The notes under the pieces: generated by a model | Database searches by the model: none | What the model saw: only the letters and a program-made list of their open reading frames with translations | Told to the model about the DNA's origin: nothing | Position numbers and translations under genes: made by a program | NCBI RefSeq assembly: GCF_008180195.1 | Contig: NZ_VTAV01000016.1 | Span: 58,134 to 122,133, forward strand | Source: Sphingobacterium phlebotomi | GTDB lineage: Bacteria > Bacteroidota > Bacteroidia > Sphingobacteriales > Sphingobacteriaceae | DNA length: 64,000 nucleotides | Reading direction: 5' to 3' | Part shown: piece after piece, positions 14,811 to 23,426 of the stretch | Position numbering within the stretch: the first letter of the stretch is position 1 | Layout: every line of letters starts with the position of its first letter

Positions 14811-16148
14811 ATGAAATGGTTTATCTTTATAGCAACGGTATGTTTCTCTTGTGTGGCGAAATCACAAGGGATATTCCAGATTCGTGATGATAAACCGGTG
14901 TCTTTTAAATTTGAATTAGTAAACAATGTTGTGTTGGTCCCGCTAACAATAAACGGTATGCCGTTTTCCTTTTTGCTTGATACAGGTGTGAAAGAAACGA
15001 TCTTATTTGTAAATGCGGAAGACTCGCTTTACCTGAATAACCAAAACAAGATGAAGTTCCGTGGTATCGGTATCGAAGAGGGAGTTGATGGGATTCTTTC
15101 GACCGATAACGTGGTTGAGGTTGGGGATGTAGCTGTAGATTCACTTCATTGGCTGTATGTCATACAAGGTACTGAACTGGATATTTCCAGTGATATTGGT
15201 GTGGCCATCAACGGCATTCTTGGCTCTAAATTTTTCAATAGCTTTGCTGTAAATGTCGACTATCAAAAACAACGTATTACGCTATTTCCTCCTGGTTACA
15301 ATTATGAAAAATCCATTCGAAAATATAAATATATTCCGTTAACGTTAGAAAATGAAAGACCGTATATAACAGCGAATATGTTGGTCGATACCACATGGAC
15401 TGGAGGAAAGATGTTGGTGGATATGGGTAATACAGCGCCGCTGATGTTGTTTTCCTTTTTATTATCTGATTTCCATATCAAAGAACCCTATGTCGAAGAA
15501 TATATTGGTCGTGGTTTTAACGGCGCGGTCTACGGAAAACGCAACCGTATCAGAAAAGTAGCGCTGGAAGATTTTGTTTTAGATTATCCCATTGTCGCTT
15601 ATCCTGATTCGAATGCCTTATTTATGAGCAAACTGGCAGAAAACAGAATCGGTTCGGTTGGAAATCAAGTACTGCAACGATTTCATTTGTTGATAGACTA
15701 TAGAAACGATGCCTTATATCTTCGTAAAAATAAGAAGTTTGCCAAACCATTTTTGCTCAATATGGCCGGAATCGAAGTGCGGCACGATGGCATGATCTGG
15801 AGGAAAGAGTGGGTGAAAACAGCGCCGCAAAAAAAGCAGGAGCATCAAATGAAACCGGATCAGGGGATTACTATTAATCTTGCTAATGATGCGTTTCAAT
15901 ATACTTTTGTACTACAACCTACCTATCGTATCGCCGGGGTACGGAAAAATTCACCAGCAGCAGAGGCGGGTATTCAGTCGGGTGATATGTTGCTGAAAGT
16001 CAATGGAAAATCAGTTGGTATATTAACATTGCCTAAAATTATGACGGCATTGCAGTCGCGTCCAGGAGAGACTATCAGGCTCACTTTGCAACGAGGTGAT
16101 GAACAATATGATACGCGGTTCCTGCTTGTTGATCCTATTCCTTTTTAA
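14811..16148 (+). CDS. Secreted aspartyl protease-like protein with C-terminal PDZ domain
   Basis: From the ATG at 14811 the protein has 445 residues and a signal peptide ending near VAKSQ-G. Two retropepsin-like halves follow: the first has the active-site pattern FLLDTG near residue 56; the second has LVDMGNT near residue 203, where the threonine of DTG is a methionine. A PDZ domain fills the last 80 residues (GVRKNSPAAEAGIQSGDMLLKVNGKS). The layout is common in Bacteroidota and suggests a periplasmic peptidase or a peptide-binding protein; no substrate is known. An in-frame start at 14700 would place 37 residues before the signal peptide and is rejected. Confidence 0.75.
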   Translation: MKWFIFIATVCFSCVAKSQGIFQIRDDKPVSFKFELVNNVVLVPLTINGMPFSFLLDTGVKETILFVNAEDSLYLNNQNKMKFRGIGIEEGVDGILSTDNVVEVGDVAVDSLHWLYVIQGTELDISSDIGVAINGILGSKFFNSFAVNVDYQKQRITLFPPGYNYEKSIRKYKYIPLTLENERPYITANMLVDTTWTGGKMLVDMGNTAPLMLFSFLLSDFHIKEPYVEEYIGRGFNGAVYGKRNRIRKVALEDFVLDYPIVAYPDSNALFMSKLAENRIGSVGNQVLQRFHLLIDYRNDALYLRKNKKFAKPFLLNMAGIEVRHDGMIWRKEWVKTAPQKKQEHQMKPDQGITINLANDAFQYTFVLQPTYRIAGVRKNSPAAEAGIQSGDMLLKVNGKSVGILTLPKIMTALQSRPGETIRLTLQRGDEQYDTRFLLVDPIPF

Positions 16149-16167
16149 ATTGGCTACTTTTATATTT

Positions 16168-16189
16168 TTTTTATCAGAAGTGATAAAAA
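16168..16189. terminator. A/T-rich hairpin between the protease gene and topA
   Basis: TTTTTATCA (16168-16176) pairs perfectly with TGATAAAAA (16181-16189) around a GAAG loop. It is weak in G+C, and lies 20 nt after the protease stop and about 54 nt before topA. Confidence 0.45.
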
Positions 16190-16242
16190 TTATTGGCATT
16201 CCATTTTGAAATACCTTTATTTGCAGAAATCATTCATTATAA

Positions 16243-18621
16243 ATGGCAAAAAATTTACTAATTGTAGAGTCACCGGCGAAAGCCAAAACAATAGAAGGAT
16301 ATTTAGGAAAAGACTTTTTGGTAAAGTCCAGTTATGGTCATATCCGTGATTTAGTGAAGACGGATGACGCGATTGACGTAGAGAATAACTTTGAACAAAA
16401 ATATGAAGTTCCCTCTGATAAAAAGGCGGTTGTCAGCGAGTTAAAGAAACTAGCGAAAGATGCCGAGACGGTTTGGTTAGCATCCGATGAAGACCGGGAG
16501 GGAGAAGCCATCTCCTGGCACTTATATGAAACGCTGTCGCTAAAAGACGATAAAACAAAACGCATCGTTTTCCATGAAATCACGAAACCGGCAATCATAA
16601 GAGCTATTGAAGAACCGCGTAAAATTGATTATAATTTGGTGAATGCCCAGCAGGCACGGCGCGTATTAGATCGTTTAGTGGGTTTCGAGCTTTCTCCGGT
16701 GTTGTGGAAAAAAGTGAAACCTTCCTTATCTGCTGGTCGCGTACAATCCGTTGCTGTCCGTCTTATCGTCGAGCGCGAAAGGGAAATCAATAAATTTAAG
16801 GCGGAGGGCTCCTATAAGATTGTAGCACAATTTACGACCGGTAAGGGAAGAGAACAATTTAAAGCAGAATTGCCGCAACGTTTTGAGCAAAAAAGCGATG
16901 CTGAAGCATTTTTACGGGATAGTATCCAAGCCGCTTTTGCTATCAGCTCACTGGAAAAAAAACCTGCCAAGCGTTCGCCAGCAGCGCCATTTACGACATC
17001 TACGCTGCAGCAGGAAGCCAGTAGAAAACTGGGCTTTTCTGTAGCACGGACTATGCAAGTGGCACAAAGGCTATACGAAGCAGGGCATATTACTTATATG
17101 CGTACCGATTCCGTTAACTTAAGCGATACAGCTATCCAAGCCGCACAGCAGGAGATTGTCAACGCTTACGGCGAAAAATACCATAAACTACGTCGGTATA
17201 AAACTAAATCTGCGGGTGCGCAAGAAGCGCATGAGGCTATTCGTCCAACTTATTTTTCACATCATACACTGGAAAGCGATGCTGCCGAACGTCGTTTGTA
17301 TGAGCTAATCTGGAAGCGTGCCATAGCGTCTCAGATGAGTGAGGCAGAATTTGAGAAAACGACCGCTAAAATATCCGTTTCTACCCGACGAGAGGAACTT
17401 GTCGCTACTGGTGAGGTGATGAGATTCGATGGTTTTCTAAAAGTTTACATGGAATCCACAGACGAAGAATCTGATAACGCCAACGACCAAAACGGCGAAA
17501 ACGCGTTGTTGCCTCCGTTAGAAAAAGGTCAAGACTTGATGCTGAAGGCTATGAATGCGACGGAACGCTTTTCCCGTCCACCGGCTCGCTATACAGAGGC
17601 TTCACTGGTAAAGAAATTGGAAGAATTGGGAATCGGACGCCCGTCTACATACGCACCTACTATCTCCACTATACAAAATAGAGGCTATGTTATTAAAGAA
17701 GACAGAGATGGTAGAGAAAGGCAATATACCGTGTTGCAGATTGCAGATGATAATGTTGTCGAGGAGATAAAAACGGAAATGACAGGGGCGGAACGGGCAA
17801 AGATGTTTCCTACTGATATAGGTGTTTTGGTAAACGATTTCTTGGTAGAGCATTTCAACGATATTATTGATTACAATTTTACGGCTAAGGTAGAGAAAGA
17901 ATTCGACGAAATTGCCCATGGCGGTAAGGAGTGGACAACGATGTTGAAAGATTTTTATGGCCCATTTCACCAAGGTATCGAAGATACGTTAGAGCATGCA
18001 GACCGTGCAAGCCATGAACGGCATTTAGGAACAGATCCGGCGACGGGAAAACCTGTGAGTGTACGTGTTGGGCGATTTGGTCCGTTGGTACAGATTGGTT
18101 CCGCTGATGATGAAGAAAAACCGCGCTTCGCCTCCTTGCGTAAAGGACAAATGATCGAAACCATTACGTTTGAAGAAGCCATGGATTTATTTAAGCTTCC
18201 TAAAAAAGCAGGAGTGTTTGAAGATAAGGAAATGACGGTTGCCATTGGACGATTTGGTCCGTATATCCGCCATGCAAGCGCTTTCTATTCTTTGCCCAAG
18301 GGAATGGATCCAATGGACGTGACAGAAGAAGAAGCCATTCATATTATTCAGGAAAAGCGGCAGAAAGATAAAGAAAAGGTTATTCGCATATTTGAGGAAA
18401 ACCCCGATGCCCGGATCGAGAACGGTCGATGGGGGCCTTTTATTCGGTTTGGTAAGCAAAATGTGAAAATTCCAAAGGGTACTGATATCGATGGGATTTC
18501 CTATGAAGATGTGTTGAAATGGGCAGAAGCAGATCCGAAAGGTAAAGCAAAAGCAGCCGCTAAAACGGCTACAGCTAAAAAGACGACGAAGAAAACAAGC
18601 ACAAGAAAATCAAAGAAATAA
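16243..18621 (+). CDS. topA: DNA topoisomerase I (type IA)
   Basis: A 792-residue enzyme that relaxes negative supercoils through a covalent 5'-phosphotyrosine link. The TOPRIM domain fills residues 1-125 (LIVESPAKAKTIEGYLG at the start, SDEDREGEAISWHL near 80-95 for metal binding). The active-site tyrosine is Tyr285 in ITYMRTDSV. GIGRPSTYAPTI lies near 466. Instead of Cys4 zinc fingers the C-terminus has three glycine/aromatic repeats (VGRFGPLVQIG, IGRFGPYIRHA, GRWGPFIRFG) and a Lys/Ala-rich tail, as in other Bacteroidota TopA proteins. It leads a tightly spaced operon with a small unknown gene (6-nt gap) and cmk. Confidence 0.97.
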   Translation: MAKNLLIVESPAKAKTIEGYLGKDFLVKSSYGHIRDLVKTDDAIDVENNFEQKYEVPSDKKAVVSELKKLAKDAETVWLASDEDREGEAISWHLYETLSLKDDKTKRIVFHEITKPAIIRAIEEPRKIDYNLVNAQQARRVLDRLVGFELSPVLWKKVKPSLSAGRVQSVAVRLIVEREREINKFKAEGSYKIVAQFTTGKGREQFKAELPQRFEQKSDAEAFLRDSIQAAFAISSLEKKPAKRSPAAPFTTSTLQQEASRKLGFSVARTMQVAQRLYEAGHITYMRTDSVNLSDTAIQAAQQEIVNAYGEKYHKLRRYKTKSAGAQEAHEAIRPTYFSHHTLESDAAERRLYELIWKRAIASQMSEAEFEKTTAKISVSTRREELVATGEVMRFDGFLKVYMESTDEESDNANDQNGENALLPPLEKGQDLMLKAMNATERFSRPPARYTEASLVKKLEELGIGRPSTYAPTISTIQNRGYVIKEDRDGRERQYTVLQIADDNVVEEIKTEMTGAERAKMFPTDIGVLVNDFLVEHFNDIIDYNFTAKVEKEFDEIAHGGKEWTTMLKDFYGPFHQGIEDTLEHADRASHERHLGTDPATGKPVSVRVGRFGPLVQIGSADDEEKPRFASLRKGQMIETITFEEAMDLFKLPKKAGVFEDKEMTVAIGRFGPYIRHASAFYSLPKGMDPMDVTEEEAIHIIQEKRQKDKEKVIRIFEENPDARIENGRWGPFIRFGKQNVKIPKGTDIDGISYEDVLKWAEADPKGKAKAAAKTATAKKTTKKTSTRKSKK

Positions 18622-18627
18622 AGGGGA

Positions 18628-19041
18628 ATGAAGAAAGATCTGCCCGAAAATATTGTAGAAGATATTTCCATTGCGGTAGTGCTAGAAAACTCTACACCTT
18701 CGGATAAGGTTTGGAATGTGTATTTGATTAATGAAAACAAACTGCCGTTGACCAATGTAATCGTATCCTCCAAAGGATATGGTGAAAAGGATGGGAGAGA
18801 GGTGAAAACAACGGTATTGCGCCATTTTTTAGGTGATATAGAGGCAAATGCGTCACGCAAAATAGAAGCTATTGATCCACAGGTTTTTGGTCTAACTAAC
18901 GAATACTGGTTAAGCTATTATCTGGATAAGACGATTTATGATAAAAAATATATTTTCTTGCCGGAAAGTATCGTAGACGAAAATCTGATTAAGGTTCCGT
19001 TAGTAAATAAACCCGGTATTGTAATAGGAGGGAGCAAGTAA
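18628..19041 (+). CDS. Conserved small protein of unknown function between topA and cmk
   Basis: A 137-residue soluble protein without signal peptide or membrane segment. It looks like a mixed alpha/beta domain (VWNVYLINENKLPLTNVIVSSKGYG, then YWLSYYLDKTIYDKKYIFLPESI). I do not recognise a characterised family. The gene starts 6 nt after topA, and its stop codon shares a base with the cmk start (TAATG), so the three are surely translated from one mRNA. This placement suggests a housekeeping role, perhaps in DNA or RNA metabolism, but that is guilt by association only. Confidence 0.75.
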   Translation: MKKDLPENIVEDISIAVVLENSTPSDKVWNVYLINENKLPLTNVIVSSKGYGEKDGREVKTTVLRHFLGDIEANASRKIEAIDPQVFGLTNEYWLSYYLDKTIYDKKYIFLPESIVDENLIKVPLVNKPGIVIGGSK

Positions 19042-19724
19042 TGGAGCGGGATAATTTTATCATAGCAATCGATGGGTTTTCGTCTTGTGGAAAAAGTACC
19101 GTGGCGAAAGCAGTGGCAAAGAAACTGCAGTTCGTATTCATCGATAGTGGTGCGATGTACCGTGCCGTGACGTTATATTTTTTGAGGCATCACATTGATT
19201 TAACAGATACGAACGAAATTAACGCTGCTTTGGACGATATTCATATCGACTTTGTGCCCCATACAGATAAAGTGTGTATTCTATTGAACGGTGAAGATGT
19301 ATCGGAAGAGATTAGAATGATGCATGTTTCCGAAAAAGTGAGCGAAGTGAGCGCGATTAAAGAAGTGAGACATGCGCTGGTAAAGCAACAACAAGACTTA
19401 GGGAAACGTCGGAATATCGTGATGGATGGACGGGATATCGGTACTACGGTGTTTCCCGATGCGGAGTTGAAAATATTTATGACCGCAAGTCCCGACGTAC
19501 GTGCGGGAAGACGATTCGCAGAACTGTTAGCTAAGGGGGAATTGGTATCGATGGAGGAGATAAGACAAAATTTAGCCCACCGAGACCATATGGACAGCAC
19601 ACGGGAAGAAAGCCCACTAAGACAAGCGGAAGACGCTATTGTCTTAGACAACTCTGATTTAACGCAAGAAGAGCAATTGCAGATAGTGCTGGAAGAATAT
19701 GAGAAAAGAAAGGGTGGGCATTAA
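19041..19724 (+). CDS. cmk: Cytidylate kinase
   Basis: A 227-residue P-loop kinase that phosphorylates CMP and dCMP with ATP in pyrimidine nucleotide supply. Visible are the P-loop GFSSCGKST (residues 11-19), the acceptor motif SGAMYRAVT, the arginine-bearing DGRDIGTTVFPDA, and the lid region with AGRRFAELLAKG followed by RDHMDSTRE-SPLR. The length is normal for the family. The start overlaps the previous stop (TAATG). The gene converges on the UspA gene, and both stop codons share the bases TTAA inside a small hairpin. Confidence 0.96.
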   Translation: MERDNFIIAIDGFSSCGKSTVAKAVAKKLQFVFIDSGAMYRAVTLYFLRHHIDLTDTNEINAALDDIHIDFVPHTDKVCILLNGEDVSEEIRMMHVSEKVSEVSAIKEVRHALVKQQQDLGKRRNIVMDGRDIGTTVFPDAELKIFMTASPDVRAGRRFAELLAKGELVSMEEIRQNLAHRDHMDSTREESPLRQAEDAIVLDNSDLTQEEQLQIVLEEYEKRKGGH

Positions 19725-19731
19725 AATGCCC
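19716..19731. terminator. Compact hairpin over both stop codons of cmk and the UspA gene
   Basis: GGGCATT and AATGCCC form a 7-bp stem with only AA between, spanning 19716-19731 and including both convergent stop codons (TTAA, 19721-19724). It lacks long T-runs, so it may limit read-through or protect 3' ends rather than act as a classic terminator. Confidence 0.4.
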
Positions 19732-20581
19732 CCGGATCATCCCCTTCCTGTAATACCAACGTGGCGGTGTTGGCGTGCATGCGAAGCCGGTTACTCATAC
19801 TCGATTTGAATAGACGTTCTAAGAGGCTCTTGTTTCTTTTCACGACACAAAGTAGATCGACGCGATTGCTTTCGATGTATTTGTTTAACGTATGCTCTAT
19901 AGACTGATCTAGATCCAGCAATACAAATTCAAGATTGTCTTGTGGAAACATTTTCTGCCAACGGTCACTTACCGCGATAATATCGATGTTTTTATCCTTC
20001 AAGACGTGTGCACATTTGACTTTCACACCAAATTTATTGGCAATTTCCATGATTTGACGTAGAGCGGCTTCGTCTTTTTCGCGGAAAAGTGTCGTGAACA
20101 AAATTTCTTTAATACCAACATATTTTGCCTCCTTCGGAACAGATAAAACGGGTACCTTTACTCCTCGGATAACGCCTAAGGTGTTCGATCCGAAAATCTT
20201 ATCAATAACGCCATCAGCTCGGTTGGTTCCCATGACGATTAAGTGAATTCCTTCGTTTTCAATAATGCGTTGTGCATTGGCTACGACCGTACCCTCTTCA
20301 AAAAGAAAAGTCAATGGCACCTCGGATAGGTTGTAATCATCGGCCATTTTATGAAGGTCCGCGGTGTGCTTCTTAAAATTCTCGAATTGATGCAATTCAT
20401 AATTTTCGTATACCTCGGGTACTAGTTCGGGCTGCCCGGCATGCGTGGCCGACAATACAGGTTGCATATAGGTGTTGAGGACGTATAAGCTGGCATCCAT
20501 TTCCTTTGCCAGATGTAAGGCATATACAAACGCGTTATTTGCAGCGTTTGAGAAGTCTGTGGGGAATAATATCTTTCTCAT
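19721..20581 (-). CDS. Universal stress protein, tandem UspA domains
   Basis: A 286-residue cytosolic protein with two UspA folds. The first (1-155) starts with KILFPTDFSNAANNAFVYAL and keeps the ATP-binding pattern MGTNRADGVIDKIFGSNT; the second (from about 158, EILFTTLFREKDEAAL) lacks a clear nucleotide motif, as is usual for tandem Usp proteins of this phylum. UspA proteins respond to starvation and oxidative or other stress; the molecular task is poorly known. The gene stands alone with convergent cmk downstream, overlapping by four bases at the stop codons. Confidence 0.9.
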   Translation of the reverse strand: MRKILFPTDFSNAANNAFVYALHLAKEMDASLYVLNTYMQPVLSATHAGQPELVPEVYENYELHQFENFKKHTADLHKMADDYNLSEVPLTFLFEEGTVVANAQRIIENEGIHLIVMGTNRADGVIDKIFGSNTLGVIRGVKVPVLSVPKEAKYVGIKEILFTTLFREKDEAALRQIMEIANKFGVKVKCAHVLKDKNIDIIAVSDRWQKMFPQDNLEFVLLDLDQSIEHTLNKYIESNRVDLLCVVKRNKSLLERLFKSSMSNRLRMHANTATLVLQEGDDPGAF

Positions 20582-20790
20582 AACTCTAAGTTTTATATTA
20601 GCAAGTTAAGGTATTTCCTTTATTTCTACAAGCTTTGTGATGAGAATCATTTTTTATAAAGGGTGTAGCGTTTCGTGAAAAGATTACGTTTGGTTATAAA
20701 AAATGAAGGTATATGGCAGAATGTTAGTTCTCTGTTCTGGTAATTGAAGATTAATTCGTTAAATTGGCATACCCGAACAGGCGATTTTAA

Positions 20791-21402
20791 GTGAAGATTG
20801 TTCAGCAATATTGGAAGAAGGCGAAACCATTGACCTTACGAGAGGCTTTGGAAGATTGCGTTGTGGATAAAAGTGAACGTGGGAAATCGTTTGTTTACAA
20901 AAAATATTATGGGTACGTCATGGCAGTAGTACTTCGCTATATCTCGGCAGAGATGGAAGCAGAAGAGGCTACGAACGAAAGCTTTGTGAAGGTATTTAGA
21001 AAGATAGCGTCATTCGAAATGCACGAAGAAGAACAGGCGTTGGAGAAAACATTTCGTTCTTGGTTAGCACGCATTGCGGTGAATACATCAATAGATTTAT
21101 TACGAACGCGAAAACCGACCAGCTTTCTGGAAGATACATCAGACGAAGAGATGAAGTCGCACACGGTTGTGATGACGGACAGGTTAGGTGTTGAAGATAT
21201 TATGAAGCTTTTGACACGGTTACCCGATATTCAACGTTCTATTTTTAATCTCTTCGAAATTGAAGGGTATTCACACGAAGAAATAGGCGAGATGCTCCAT
21301 ATTCCTGAAAGTACATCGAGAACATATTTGACCCGCGCCAAACAGCGCTTACGAAAATTATATATAGAAGAATTTAGTGTTTCGCACAATATACATTCTT
21401 AA
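20791..21402 (+). CDS. ECF-type RNA polymerase sigma factor
   Basis: A 203-residue sigma-70 family protein with only regions 2 and 4. Region 2 lies around residues 35-90 (YKKYYGYVMAVVLRYI, EAEEATNESFVKVFRKI), region 4 around 130-185 with helix-turn-helix EGYSHEEIGEMLHIPESTSRTYLTRAKQRLRKL. The start is GTG: the codon directly before it in this frame is TAA, so no earlier start is possible. It directs transcription of an unknown regulon. The gene that follows after 13 nt encodes a protein with a single membrane segment and a beta-barrel, presumably its partner and a candidate anti-sigma factor. Confidence 0.92.
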   Translation: MKIVQQYWKKAKPLTLREALEDCVVDKSERGKSFVYKKYYGYVMAVVLRYISAEMEAEEATNESFVKVFRKIASFEMHEEEQALEKTFRSWLARIAVNTSIDLLRTRKPTSFLEDTSDEEMKSHTVVMTDRLGVEDIMKLLTRLPDIQRSIFNLFEIEGYSHEEIGEMLHIPESTSRTYLTRAKQRLRKLYIEEFSVSHNIHS

Positions 21403-21415
21403 ATGCTAGGGAAAC

Positions 21416-22771
21416 ATGAAAGATCGCAATAAGGAACTTATTGATCTCATCAGAGAAGGGCTTAAAAATGCCGGAGAACTTCCTTATAAAGAGGGGGCTT
21501 GGGAGGCTTATAAAGCAAAATATGAGCCAACTCGCACGGCAAGGCGTCTTGCACCACTTTGGATGGCTGCAGCAGTCGCTGCATTGGCTGGCTTTACTTT
21601 TTTGTTTAATGACTGGAGCGATTCAAACGAATCCATAAACGTTGCTAAAATCGAGCAGGAGAATAGACGACCTGTACCTATGGGAGAATCGATTGACAAA
21701 CCAATAACAGGGGAAACGGATCGACTAGCGTCCACCGATGTGCAAAATAAGGAGGATAGCGAGCAATTGTCAACTTACTCTGATGGTATTATCGCGCTAG
21801 AAAACGGAGGATTACGCAACCAACCGCGCCGCGCCATGCAGGATATAGTGAAGCTGGATAGAATGGACTTACAAACGCTTGACTTGGCGCCTTTGGGAAG
21901 TATCCCGATGCTAACAACAGAGATTAAAGTGCCGGACTTGATGTCATTCCAAGAAGATAGTAAACCGCGTGCGACTTTGTTGTGGGATGATGATTTAATT
22001 GCAGGGCAACAAATAGATCCAAATTTTGCGTATCAGAGCGAAACTGCTCTTCATTTGTCTCCTAAGAAACTGCGTATTACAGATCGGTTTGAATTAGGCG
22101 CTTTTGTGAGTCCATCGACTACCGATCGAAGCTTCGATCTTGGCGGGGGCCTCGTTTTTGCATATCGATTTAATGATAAGCTCGCCATTCGTACCGGCGC
22201 TTCGTTTAATCAATATGAAGTGGGAATGTTGAAATCACATGTGCAGGAAGTAAGTCAGGAAAAGAAACAAGCAGCAGCTCCGATAAAAAATGCGGATAAG
22301 GTCATTTCCAAAGAAGCTTCATCACTCGCGGCCGATAATTTTTTTATTCCTAATTTAAATGCAGTAACAGGAAAGGTGCAAACGTTGGATATCCCGCTTG
22401 AGATACGGTATAACTTAACGAAAGAATTTTACGCAACTGGCGGCGTCTCCTATGCGGCTGTATTGTCGCAGGAACGTTTTGACCATTATGAAGAATCTGC
22501 TGGGATACCAACCTATTCCAGTGCATCTGATGCAGAGAAACCTACGAAAAATTCGGTTTCCACTATCGAAACGACCCAAAAAAGTGATGATGAAAATATA
22601 AATACGAACGGTTTTGGTGGTTTCGTCAATTTCTCGATCGGCAGAAAAGCGAATATAGGAAAAACGATGAAAGTTTCCATTGAGCCGTTTGTGAAATTCC
22701 CAGTAGGCCAGTTCAAGCGTGCCGACATGAATTACACAAACGGTGGAATACGGATTATTACAAGTTTCTAA
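21416..22771 (+). CDS. Membrane-anchored protein with outer-membrane beta-barrel domain, sigma-factor partner
   Basis: A 451-residue protein in three parts. Residues 1-45 are cytosol-like and charged (DLIREGLKNAGELPYKEGAWEAYKAKY), resembling the short N-termini of anti-sigma factors. A single hydrophobic segment follows (LAPLWMAAAVAALAGFTFLF, about 46-65). A disordered linker reaches about residue 215, and the rest looks like an eight-stranded porin-like barrel (FELGAFVSPSTTDRSFDLGGGLVFAYRF to the terminal GGIRIITSF). A cytosolic head and an outer-membrane barrel in one chain is unusual. It is the second gene of the sigma factor operon and may control it, or be a structural envelope sensor. 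No exact function is known. Confidence 0.7.
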   Translation: MKDRNKELIDLIREGLKNAGELPYKEGAWEAYKAKYEPTRTARRLAPLWMAAAVAALAGFTFLFNDWSDSNESINVAKIEQENRRPVPMGESIDKPITGETDRLASTDVQNKEDSEQLSTYSDGIIALENGGLRNQPRRAMQDIVKLDRMDLQTLDLAPLGSIPMLTTEIKVPDLMSFQEDSKPRATLLWDDDLIAGQQIDPNFAYQSETALHLSPKKLRITDRFELGAFVSPSTTDRSFDLGGGLVFAYRFNDKLAIRTGASFNQYEVGMLKSHVQEVSQEKKQAAAPIKNADKVISKEASSLAADNFFIPNLNAVTGKVQTLDIPLEIRYNLTKEFYATGGVSYAAVLSQERFDHYEESAGIPTYSSASDAEKPTKNSVSTIETTQKSDDENINTNGFGGFVNFSIGRKANIGKTMKVSIEPFVKFPVGQFKRADMNYTNGGIRIITSF

Positions 22772-22790
22772 TACGAATTATTGACTGATA

Positions 22791-23402
22791 TTATATTTTA
22801 TCGATACGTACCCAGCTCATACCCGCCGCTATCGCTCCCTGAACACCGGGATCACCATCCTCAAAAACAAGGCAGTCGACAGGAGCAACATCGAGTTGTT
22901 CAGCAGCTAGGAGGAAAGGTTGGGGAGACGGTTTACCCTCCGGTGTATCACCGGCACATACTAAAGTTTCGAATTTGCCCGTAACACGGATGACATCCAA
23001 GGTAATATTTAAGGTTGATCGCGAACCTCCCGAAACAATTCCAATTTTCTTTTTCCCGACATTTTCCAGAAGATGTTGTAGCACATAGTCTATTGGTTTT
23101 GTTTGGCCGACGAATTGTTCAATAAATATGTTGGATTTTAGTCTCGCGAAAGCCAAAGGTTCAATATTTGTTTCATACCGTTTGCCGATTTCAGAGGCAA
23201 CATCAATCGTAGGCCAACCGGCCAGTTCTTCGACGATATCGTCATTCAGATCAATTCCATATTCGGAAGCTGCAGCGACATAGGCGGCCTTATGTGCTGG
23301 CATATTATCGGCAAGCGTACCATCGACATCGTATAATAACGCTTTAAATGGTTTGGATTTTTCCTGTAAGATTTCAAACTTTTTTTGTGATTCAGCATTC
23401 AT
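22791..23402 (-). CDS. HAD-family phosphatase, beta-phosphoglucomutase-like
   Basis: A 203-residue HAD hydrolase of subfamily IA. Motif I is LLYDVDGTLADNMPAH with the nucleophile Asp near residue 25; motif II is GIVSGGSRST; the lysine of motif III is in PEGKPSPQPFLLAAEQL; motif IV is LVFEDGDPGVQGAIAAGM. This set matches the beta-phosphoglucomutase/sugar-phosphatase group. The substrate is unknown, probably a small phosphosugar. The first 17 residues before the core are polar. It converges on the sigma operon and lies 24 nt downstream of the proline dehydrogenase gene in the same direction, so both could be on one transcript. Confidence 0.88.
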   Translation of the reverse strand: MNAESQKKFEILQEKSKPFKALLYDVDGTLADNMPAHKAAYVAAASEYGIDLNDDIVEELAGWPTIDVASEIGKRYETNIEPLAFARLKSNIFIEQFVGQTKPIDYVLQHLLENVGKKKIGIVSGGSRSTLNITLDVIRVTGKFETLVCAGDTPEGKPSPQPFLLAAEQLDVAPVDCLVFEDGDPGVQGAIAAGMSWVRIDKI

Positions 23403-23426
23403 GCGGCAAAAATACGGAAAACATGC

